Shown piece after piece: positions 1-5,910 of a stretch of DNA of 10,883 bases. The DNA comes from CAYVUV01 sp964455095. Its GTDB lineage: Bacteria > Desulfobacterota > Binatia > HRBIN30 > CADEER01. The stretch lies in assembly GCA_964455095.1 (NCBI GenBank), contig CAYVUV010000179.1, forward strand, positions 1 to 10,883. The letters run 5' to 3'. Position numbers and translations under genes: made by a program. Under the pieces are notes generated by a model that did no database searches, was not told the DNA's origin, and saw only the letters and a list, made by a program, of their open reading frames with translations. Within the stretch, counting starts at the first letter, position 1. Each line of letters begins with the position of its first letter.

Positions 1-629
1 CGCTGTACCGGCGCGCGCTCGAGCTCGGGCTCGACCGCACCGATCTGGTCGTGCGCCGCATCCTGGTGCAGAAGATGCGCCTGCTCGCCGAGCGCATCGA
101 CGAACAGCCGCCGGGCGAGGACGAGCTGCAGTCCTTCTACGAGGCGCGCCGCGACGAGTATCGCGCCCCCGACCGGGTCGACTTCTGGCATGTCTTCTTC
201 GCCTCGGGTCGCGGCAGCGACAGCGCGGACGCCGCCGCCGCACGGCTCGCCGCGCTGCGCGAACACAGTGAAGAGCCGCGCGCCGCGGTGCGGCACGGCG
301 ACTCGTTCGCGGCGCCGCCGCACGTCGTCGGGCAGTCGCCGGCCCAGGTGGCGAAGTGGTTTGGTCCGTCTTTCGCCGCCGCGCTGGCCAGCGCCCCGCT
401 CGGCACCTGGGTCGGGCCACTCCCCTCGGCGTACGGAACACATCTGGTCTGGGTCGAGGCGCGCCAGCCCGGCGCGCCGCCGCCCTTCGCGGCCGTGCGC
501 GGCCAGGTGCTCGAGCGCTGGCAGTCGGAACGGCGCGCGCAGCGCCGCGCGCAACTGCTGCGCGACCTGCGCACGCGCTATCCGCTGCAGGTCGAGTCGG
601 CCGCCTGGCAGCAGCGGGTGAGCTCGTGA
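1..629 (+). CDS. Peptidyl-prolyl cis-trans isomerase (parvulin/SurA-like), 5'-truncated
   Basis: The reading frame is open from base 3 to a TGA at 627-629, giving 208 visible residues. The true start lies left of the window; the GTG at 51 is internal, because the frame reads through upstream as LYRRALELGLDRTDLVVRR. A helical segment with DELQSFYEARRDEYRAP precedes a divergent rotamase-like part. Its end, GPSFAAALASAPLGTWVGPL followed by SAYGTHLVWVEAR, matches the typical close of PpiC/parvulin domains (G.W.GP..S.YG.HLV.V). The C-terminal tail is rich in Arg and Gln. Family members isomerise prolyl bonds and chaperone exported proteins in the periplasm. The gene overlaps the HupE-like gene by GTGA, a pairing I recall from several Proteobacteria, so it may assist assembly of that membrane protein (inference). 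Active-site residues are poorly conserved, so catalytic activity is uncertain. Confidence 0.8.
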   Translation, partial: LYRRALELGLDRTDLVVRRILVQKMRLLAERIDEQPPGEDELQSFYEARRDEYRAPDRVDFWHVFFASGRGSDSADAAAARLAALREHSEEPRAAVRHGDSFAAPPHVVGQSPAQVAKWFGPSFAAALASAPLGTWVGPLPSAYGTHLVWVEARQPGAPPPFAAVRGQVLERWQSERRAQRRAQLLRDLRTRYPLQVESAAWQQRVSS

Positions 630-1633
630 GGCGCCGGTTGCGCAGCGCGCTGCCGTGGCTGCCCGCCGCGGTTCTCATGCTGCTGCCGGCGCCCGGCTTC
701 GGCCATGGCCTCGATCCGGCGGCGCTGGCGCTGAAGGAAGGCGCGCCCGGCATCTTCGCGGTAACGTGGCGCGCCTCTGCCCTGCGCCTGCCGGGGGCCG
801 ATGTTCGCCCGCTGCTGCCGGCGCGCTGCCGGCAGATCTCGGCGATCGCGGCGACCGAAGCGGCCGACCACGTCACGCTGCGCTGGACGATCGATTGCGG
901 CACCGCCGGACTGGCCGGCGAAGCGATCGGCGTCGCCGACCTGGCGGCGGCCAAGATCAACGCCCTGCTGACGATCACCCGCCGCGGCGACGAGCCCATC
1001 CAGGTGGTGCTCAACCCGCGCAGCCCGTCGTTCACGGTGCCCGCGCGCGCCACTCGCTGGGACGTCGTGCGCAGCTATCTGCGCCTGGGCATCGAGCACA
1101 TCCTCGGCGGCCCGGACCATCTGTTGTTCGTCTTCGGTCTGCTCCTGCTCGTCTCCGCCTCGCGCCTGCTGGTGCAGACCATCACCGCCTTCACGCTCGG
1201 GCACAGCGTGACGCTGTCCGCCGCCGCGCTCGGCATCGCCACCGTGCCGTCGCGGCCGATCGAGGTCATGATCGCGCTCAGCGTCCTCGTCCTCGCCGTC
1301 GAGCTGGCGCGCGACGGCGCGCAGACGACGGCATTGCGCCGCTTTCCGTGGGCGATGGCGATCGCCTTCGGACTGCTGCACGGCTTCGGCTTCGCCGCCG
1401 CGCTGGCCGAGGCGGGCCTGGCCGGGTCGGACGTGCCGCTGGCGCTGTTGTCGTTCAACGCCGGCATCGAGCTCGGCCAGCTCGCCTTCATCGCCGTCGT
1501 CCTCGCCGGTGCCGCGCTACTGGCGCGCTGGTTGCCCGCCGCGGCGGCGCGCTCGACGCGCCCGGCCGTCTACGCGATGGGCGTGCTCGCCGCCTTCTGG
1601 TGCTGCGAGCGTGTCGCCACCTGGATCGGCTGA
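626..1633 (+). CDS. HupE/UreJ-family membrane protein with N-terminal exported domain
   Basis: The 335-residue product starts at GTG 626, whose last bases overlap the stop of the upstream gene (GTGA); GGGTG at 616-620 can serve as ribosome binding site. Residues 1-26 form a signal peptide (RRRLRSALPWLP... to PAPGFG), leaving His27 near the mature N terminus. An extracytoplasmic beta-rich region of about 130 residues follows. The membrane domain begins near residue 150 with GIEHILGGPDHLLFVFGLLL (His158, Asp164, His165), then TLGHSVTLS (His193), GLLHGFGFA (His252) and SFNAGIELGQ. This His/Asp pattern and roughly six to seven hydrophobic segments are typical of the HupE_UreJ_2 family. HupE/UreJ proteins are linked to nickel or other metal movement in hydrogenase and urease operons. 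No such enzyme is visible here, so the substrate is unknown. An upstream extension of the frame to 356 is rejected because it overlaps the PPIase gene. Confidence 0.88.
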   Translation: MRRRLRSALPWLPAAVLMLLPAPGFGHGLDPAALALKEGAPGIFAVTWRASALRLPGADVRPLLPARCRQISAIAATEAADHVTLRWTIDCGTAGLAGEAIGVADLAAAKINALLTITRRGDEPIQVVLNPRSPSFTVPARATRWDVVRSYLRLGIEHILGGPDHLLFVFGLLLLVSASRLLVQTITAFTLGHSVTLSAAALGIATVPSRPIEVMIALSVLVLAVELARDGAQTTALRRFPWAMAIAFGLLHGFGFAAALAEAGLAGSDVPLALLSFNAGIELGQLAFIAVVLAGAALLARWLPAAAARSTRPAVYAMGVLAAFWCCERVATWIG

Positions 1634-1645
1634 TCAAATCCGAAC

Positions 1646-1714
1646 GGGAGGGCGAGGCTCCTGCCGAGCCGTGCCTCGATGTGCCGGAAGGCTCCGCGGG
1701 AGCGTCGCCCTCCC
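1646..1714. repeat. REP-like imperfect inverted repeat (GEAPAEP/GSAGASPS type)
   Basis: Two 25-base arms, 1646-1670 and 1690-1714, pair at 22 of 25 positions around a 19-base loop (1671-1689). The outer ten bases, GGGAGGGCGA and its complement, match perfectly. Read in one plus-strand frame it encodes EGEAPAEP...GSAGASPS, a peptide I recall recurring as spurious tails in predicted proteins of several phyla, which marks it as a dispersed repeat. It starts 13 bases after the HupE stop and ends 46 bases before the next start. The RNA hairpin could stop transcription or protect the 3' end, but there is no T-tract. Confidence 0.75.
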
Positions 1715-1749
1715 AGTAACAGGATTGAGAAGATCCCCAGTCTTAGAAA

Positions 1750-1755
1750 GGGAGC
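1750..1755 (+). promoter_or_regulatory. Ribosome binding site of MBL-fold gene
   Basis: GGGAGC lies with GGAG at 1751-1754, six bases before the ATG at 1761. It fixes the start there and not further upstream, where the open frame continues through the REP-like repeat. Confidence 0.7.
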
Positions 1756-1760
1756 ATGCA

Positions 1761-2843
1761 ATGAAGCGCGCGATCGCTTGGATCGTCGGTGTCGGAATCG
1801 TTCTGGCCGCGTTGGTTGCGGTGGGGCTGCAGATCGAGTCGGTGCAGGACCTGATTCTGCGGCGCGTGATCGCGCATCGCATGAGCACGCCGCCGAAGGC
1901 GCTGTGGGGTGACGACGCCATGCGGGTGCTACTCTGCGGCACCTCGTCGCCGATGCCCCACCCGACCCGAGCAAAGGCATGTGTGGCGGTATTCGCCGGG
2001 GGTCGCTTCTGGATCGTCGACACCGGGGACGGGTCCTGGAATCGGCTCGCCCTCTGGCAGGTCGACGGGCGCACCATCGGCGGCGTGCTGCTGACGCACT
2101 TTCATTCCGACCACATCACCGAGTTGGGCGAGTTCAATCTGCAGACCTGGGCCGCCGGCCGCACGGGGCCGCTGCAGGTCTACGGCCCGCCGGGCGTCGA
2201 GCGGGTCGTCGCCGGTTTCAGCGAAGCCTATGCGCTCGACACCAGTTATCGCATTGCGCACCACGGCGCCGACCTGTTGCCGCTCGACGTGAGCCGCATG
2301 GAAGCGCGCATCATCGCCGGGCCGGCGGAAGGCGGCGGGCCGGCGACCGTGGTGGAACAGGACGGCATGAAGATCACCGCCTTTGCCGTCACCCACACAC
2401 CGGTACAGCCGGCGTACGGCTATCGCTTCGAGTACCGCGGCCGGTCAGTGGTCGTCAGCGGCGACACGGTGAAAGACGCTGGGCTGGTCGCGGCCGCCCG
2501 CGGCGCCGACGTGCTCGTCCACGAGGCGCAGGCAAACCACCTGGTCAAAATGCTGCAGACGGAAGCCGAAGCGACCAACCGCCCGCGCATCGCCAAGATC
2601 CTGCACGACATCCCGACGTACCACACGTCGCCGGTCGAAGCGGCCGAGGTAGCCAACGAGGCGGGCGTGCGCCTGTTGGTCCTCTACCACCTCACGCCGC
2701 CGCCGCCGGCGTGGCTGGTCGAGCGCGCGTTCGTGCGCGGCGTCGCCGCAGTGCGGCCGCGCGACTGGGTGCTGGCCGACGACGGCCTGCTGATCACCCT
2801 GCCCTTCGGCTCCGATGCCGTGGAGGTTGGCCAGATCGACTGA
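1761..2843 (+). CDS. Membrane-anchored MBL-fold metallo-hydrolase (RNase Z/arylsulfatase-like)
   Basis: The product has 360 residues. Residues 5-25 (IAWIVGVGIVLAALVAVGLQ) form a single N-terminal membrane anchor or uncleaved signal; the rest is a metallo-beta-lactamase domain. Zinc-binding motifs are visible: THFHSDH with His113, His115, Asp117 and His118; His212 in VTHTP; Asp235 in VVSGDT; and His310 in LYHLTPPPP. His254 in VHEAQ is a further conserved position. The early motif LLCGTSSPMPHPTRA resembles the GT..P.P...R signature at the start of RNase Z-like and arylsulfatase-like proteins. The anchor suggests an extracytoplasmic location, so a tRNA-processing role is unlikely. A phosphodiester, sulfate ester or lactone hydrolase is more plausible, but the substrate cannot be read from sequence. 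The gene stands between a REP-like repeat and an alpha/beta hydrolase gene, from which a stem-loop separates it. Confidence 0.88.
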   Translation: MKRAIAWIVGVGIVLAALVAVGLQIESVQDLILRRVIAHRMSTPPKALWGDDAMRVLLCGTSSPMPHPTRAKACVAVFAGGRFWIVDTGDGSWNRLALWQVDGRTIGGVLLTHFHSDHITELGEFNLQTWAAGRTGPLQVYGPPGVERVVAGFSEAYALDTSYRIAHHGADLLPLDVSRMEARIIAGPAEGGGPATVVEQDGMKITAFAVTHTPVQPAYGYRFEYRGRSVVVSGDTVKDAGLVAAARGADVLVHEAQANHLVKMLQTEAEATNRPRIAKILHDIPTYHTSPVEAAEVANEAGVRLLVLYHLTPPPPAWLVERAFVRGVAAVRPRDWVLADDGLLITLPFGSDAVEVGQID

Positions 2844-2851
2844 GGTCCGGC

Positions 2852-2870
2852 TGCGTTGCGCTGCGACGCA
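2852..2870. other. Intergenic stem-loop
   Basis: TGCGTTGCGCTGCGACGCA folds into an eight-pair stem (one G-U pair) with the three-base loop GCT. It begins 8 bases after the MBL-gene stop and ends 16 bases before the next start. There is no following T-run, so it is not a standard intrinsic terminator. It could modulate read-through, stabilise mRNA ends or be chance in GC-rich DNA. Confidence 0.35.
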
Positions 2871-2886
2871 TGAGAAAGTGACCTCC

Positions 2887-3990
2887 ATGCGGCGAAGACA
2901 CAGGACCAGGTCCTCGATCGCGGTCTCAGTGCTCTTCGCGTTCGCGGTTGTCGCGTTCCAGCCAGCACAGGCCGCGGACGAGCGAGTCCCCGAGTACGCC
3001 GAGCATCTCGATCTTTCGTACTACCTCGATGCCTCGGGAAAGAAGCATCCGATCGCGACGGTCGCCGACTGGGAAGTGCGCAAGTCGCACGTGTTGGCGC
3101 ACATGCAGTCGGTGATGGGACCGTTACCGCATCCGGCGAAGCCGGTACCGCTCGATGTCCAGATACTGGAAGAGGTCGACCTCGGCGGATTGACGCGCCG
3201 GAAGATCGCCTATCACACCGCTTCGCTCGATCGGCGCGTCTCCGCCTACCTCTTTCTTCCACCGGCCACCGGTCAACGAGTGCCGGCCGTCCTGTGTCTG
3301 CACCAGACGGTTGCCATCGGCAAAGCAGAGCCCGCCGGTCTGGGTGGGGCGCCGAACCTGCACTACGCCCTCGAGCTGGCGCAACGCGGCTACGTCACGC
3401 TCGCTCCCGACTATCCGTCATTCGGCGATTCCAAGTCGGGCTCAGGATCCGAGCACGGGTACGAGAGCGGCACGATGGAGGCCATCTACGACAACATGCG
3501 GGCCATCGACCTGCTGCAGTCGCTCGACCAGGTCGACCCGGAGCACATCGGCGGCCTCGGCCATTCGCTGGGTGGCCACAACACGATGTTCACCGCCGCC
3601 TTCGAACCGCGGATCAAGGCGATGGTCTCGAGTTGCGGCTTCACGCGGTTTCACAAATACCATGCAGGCCAATTGAAGGGCTGGGCCAGCCCGCAATACA
3701 TGCCGCTCATCGACAGCGCCTACGGCAACGACCCCAACCGGGTGCCGTTCGACTTCACCGAGATTGTCGCCAGCTTCGCCCCGCGCCCGTTTCTCGCCAT
3801 CGCGCCGCTGCGCGACGGCAACTTCGACGTCTCGGGCGTCCGCGACACGATCGCGGCGGCGAAGCCGATCTACAAACTCAGCGGCGCGGAGGAGAACCTG
3901 CAGGCCGACTACCCCGACTGCGAACACGACTTCCCGCCGGCCGCCCGCACAGTCGCGTACGAGTTCCTCGACAAACACCTCGGGCATTGA
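2887..3990 (+). CDS. Exported alpha/beta hydrolase (dienelactone hydrolase/acetyl-esterase-like)
   Basis: The chosen ATG at 2887 gives 367 residues and a clean Sec signal peptide: RRRHRTR, a hydrophobic core (IAVSVLFAFAVVAF) and cleavage after AQA near residue 30. A weak GAGAAAG lies eight bases upstream. The fold signature follows: VPAVLCLHQT (oxyanion region), LAQRGYVTLAPDYPSFGDS, and the nucleophile elbow GLGHSLGGHN with Ser227. Candidate acids are Asp310 or Asp314 in APLRDGNFD, and His347 in DCEHDFP completes the triad. Close relatives, common in Planctomycetes and other environmental bacteria, are usually annotated as dienelactone hydrolase-like or acetyl xylan esterase-like proteins and share the VMGPLP, CLHQT and SSCGFT segments. 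The protein probably cleaves an ester or similar bond in the periplasm; the substrate is unknown. It follows the MBL gene in the same direction with a 43-base gap and could be co-transcribed. Confidence 0.87.
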   Translation: MRRRHRTRSSIAVSVLFAFAVVAFQPAQAADERVPEYAEHLDLSYYLDASGKKHPIATVADWEVRKSHVLAHMQSVMGPLPHPAKPVPLDVQILEEVDLGGLTRRKIAYHTASLDRRVSAYLFLPPATGQRVPAVLCLHQTVAIGKAEPAGLGGAPNLHYALELAQRGYVTLAPDYPSFGDSKSGSGSEHGYESGTMEAIYDNMRAIDLLQSLDQVDPEHIGGLGHSLGGHNTMFTAAFEPRIKAMVSSCGFTRFHKYHAGQLKGWASPQYMPLIDSAYGNDPNRVPFDFTEIVASFAPRPFLAIAPLRDGNFDVSGVRDTIAAAKPIYKLSGAEENLQADYPDCEHDFPPAARTVAYEFLDKHLGH

Positions 3991-4027
3991 AAATCCCCCT
4001 CAATCCCCCTTTGCCAAAGGGGGAAGC
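3991..4027. repeat. Dispersed palindromic repeat (NPPLPKGE type)
   Basis: This lies directly after the hydrolase stop. It holds a direct repeat of AATCCCCCT (3992-4000) and AATCCCCCT (4002-4010), and a perfect palindrome with CCCCCTTTG at 4005-4013 and CAAAGGGGG at 4015-4023, extendable by one pair on each side. Read in one plus-strand frame it gives NPPLPKGE, a peptide I recall as a frequent spurious tail in bacterial protein predictions, marking a dispersed repeat family. It is unrelated in sequence to the repeat at 1646-1714. The compact hairpin could also act as a weak transcription stop. Confidence 0.65.
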
Positions 4028-4172
4028 CGGACTCTGGCAGGAGGGACTGCGGGAGATGGAGTTGGAACCGCCTCCCGAGATTGAGAATGGCCCGCGGGCG
4101 CAGCGAGATCATGAGCTGGCCGGCCGCAGCCGGCGCGTTGGAGCCACTTTTGCTCCGACAGGTTGGCAACGC
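4028..4172. other. Leader region upstream of fhs, no gene seen
   Basis: No convincing coding region, promoter or riboswitch is recognised. Two weak inverted repeats are present: CGGGAG (4050-4055) with CTCCCG (4072-4077), and GGAGC (4140-4144) with GCTCC (4152-4156) around a T-rich loop. The fhs frame stays open through this stretch, but the family N terminus and the strong ribosome site place the start at 4186. Confidence 0.4.
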
Positions 4173-4180
4173 AGGGGGGA
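4173..4180 (+). promoter_or_regulatory. Ribosome binding site of fhs
   Basis: AGGGGGGA lies five bases before the ATG at 4186 and decides that start over the ATG at 4081 and other upstream in-frame codons. Confidence 0.75.
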
Positions 4181-4185
4181 CGCTC

Positions 4186-5856
4186 ATGCCGACCGACATC
4201 GAGATTGCGCGCGCGGTCGCGCCGCGGCCGATCGCGGAGATCGCCGACGGGTTGGGAATTCGGGCTGACGAGCTGATTCTCTACGGCCCGCACATTGCCA
4301 AACTGCCCTTGACCCTGCTCGAACGGCCGCGGCAGCGGCCGGGTGCGGCGCGGCTGGTGTTGGTGTCGGCGATCACGCCGACGTCCGCCGGCGAGGGGAA
4401 GACGACCACCAGCATCGGCCTGGCGCAGGGGTTGGCGCAGATGGGCGAGTCGGTCTGCCTGGCGCTGCGCGAACCGTCGCTCGGCCCGTGCCTGGGCATG
4501 AAGGGCGGCGCCACCGGCGGCGGCCATAGCCAGGTGATGCCGGCCGACCGCATCAACCTGCACTTCACCGGCGACTTCCACGCCGTGACGTCGGCCCACA
4601 ACCTGCTCGCCGCGATGCTCGACAACCACCTCTATTTCGGCAACGCGCTGCGCATCGACCCGCGGCGCGTCGTCTGGCGGCGCGTGCTCGACATGAACGA
4701 CCGCGCGCTGCGCAATATCATCGTCGGCCTCGGCGGTCCCACCCAGGGCGTGCCGCGCGAGACCGGGTTCGACATCACCGCTGCCTCCGAGGTGATGGCG
4801 ATGCTCTGCCTGGCGCGCGACGTCGACGATCTGCGCAACCGTCTCGACCGCACGCTGGTCGCCTTCACCGCCGACGGCGCGCCGGTGACGGCGCAGCAGC
4901 TGGGCGCGTCGGGGGCCATGCTGGCGCTGCTGCGCGATGCCCTGCAGCCCAACCTGGTGCAGACACTCGAAGGCGTGCCGGCGCTGGTGCACGGCGGCCC
5001 GTTCGCCAACATCGCGCACGGGTGCAACAGCGTGCTGGCGACGCGCATGGCGCTGCACCTGGCCGACTGGGCAATCACCGAAGCGGGCTTCGGCTTCGAC
5101 CTCGGGGCGGAGAAGTTCTTCGACATCACATGCGCCGGCGCCGGCCTCGACACCGCGGCGGTCGTGCTCGTCGCCACGGTGCGCGCGCTGAAGCTGCACG
5201 GCGGCGTGACGCCCACCGACCTGGGTCGGCCCGATGCCGCGGCGGTCGAACGCGGCTTGCCGAACCTCGACAAGCACATCGAGAATATCGGCGTGTTCGG
5301 CGAGGTGCCGATCGTCGCGCTGAACCGCTTCGCCGCCGATGCGGACGAGGAGATCGCCGTCGTGCAGCGCCACTGCCGCGAGCGCAGCGTGCCGTTCGCC
5401 ATCTCCGATCACCACGCCCGCGGCGGCCGCGGCGCCGTCGCGCTGGCGGACGTCCTGCTGCAACACGCCGAGCGGCGGCGGCAACCGTTCAAGCCGCTGT
5501 ATGATTGGCAACAGCCGGTGTCGGACAAGATCCTCGCCGTCGCTCGCGCGATGTACGGCGCGCGCGGCGTGGTGTTCACCAAGCCGGCGCAACGCGATCT
5601 CGAGGACATTCACCGTCTCGGCTACGACGCCCTGCCGGTCTGCATCGCCAAGACACAGAACTCGCTCTCCGACGACCCCGCCCGGCGCGGCCGTCCGACC
5701 GACTTCGACGTCACCGTGCGCGGCATCCAGATCAACGCCGGGGCCGGCTTCCTGGTCGTGCTGACCGGCGACATCATGCGCATGCCCGGCCTGCCGAAGA
5801 AGCCGCTCGCCGAATCGCTCGACCTGGCGGGCGACGCCATCGTCGGCCTGGCGTGA
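4186..5856 (+). CDS. fhs: Formate--tetrahydrofolate ligase
   Basis: This 556-residue protein is full length for the family (about 555-560). It joins formate to tetrahydrofolate using ATP, making 10-formyl-tetrahydrofolate (EC 6.3.4.3) in the cytoplasm. The N terminus MPTDIEIARAV is typical. The nucleotide-binding loop is PTSAGEGKTTTSIGL with Lys72. Both family signatures are present: REPSLGPCLGMKGGATGGGH and VHGGPFANIAHGCNS. Later conserved segments include LGAEKFFDI, PNLDKHIENIGVFG, VSDKI, and VLTGDIMRMPGLPKKP near the C terminus. No other folate gene (folD, metF, purU) or Wood-Ljungdahl gene is visible here, so it may supply formyl groups for purine synthesis or take part in formate or C1 assimilation. 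It sits alone between a repeat-bearing leader and the lipoprotein pair. Confidence 0.97.
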   Translation: MPTDIEIARAVAPRPIAEIADGLGIRADELILYGPHIAKLPLTLLERPRQRPGAARLVLVSAITPTSAGEGKTTTSIGLAQGLAQMGESVCLALREPSLGPCLGMKGGATGGGHSQVMPADRINLHFTGDFHAVTSAHNLLAAMLDNHLYFGNALRIDPRRVVWRRVLDMNDRALRNIIVGLGGPTQGVPRETGFDITAASEVMAMLCLARDVDDLRNRLDRTLVAFTADGAPVTAQQLGASGAMLALLRDALQPNLVQTLEGVPALVHGGPFANIAHGCNSVLATRMALHLADWAITEAGFGFDLGAEKFFDITCAGAGLDTAAVVLVATVRALKLHGGVTPTDLGRPDAAAVERGLPNLDKHIENIGVFGEVPIVALNRFAADADEEIAVVQRHCRERSVPFAISDHHARGGRGAVALADVLLQHAERRRQPFKPLYDWQQPVSDKILAVARAMYGARGVVFTKPAQRDLEDIHRLGYDALPVCIAKTQNSLSDDPARRGRPTDFDVTVRGIQINAGAGFLVVLTGDIMRMPGLPKKPLAESLDLAGDAIVGLA

Positions 5857-5910
5857 GGGCGAACCCGCTTTCGGCTTGCCAGTTTGCCGCCGCGCGTGGT
5901 TAGTGACGGC

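Noticed and set aside
356..625. N-terminal extension of the HupE-like frame
   Set aside because: It overlaps the PPIase coding region fully, and the signal peptide begins only at GTG 626.
1725..1749. Possible promoter TTGAGA ... TAGAAA before the MBL gene
   Set aside because: The spacing is only 13 bases, too short for a sigma-70-type promoter, and the match is weak.
1509..1760. N-terminal extension of the MBL-fold frame
   Set aside because: It would read through the end of the HupE gene and the REP-like repeat; the ribosome site and membrane anchor support ATG 1761.
4028..4172. Possible folate-sensing riboswitch before fhs
   Set aside because: I could not recognise conserved core elements of any known folate riboswitch; only short weak dyads are present.
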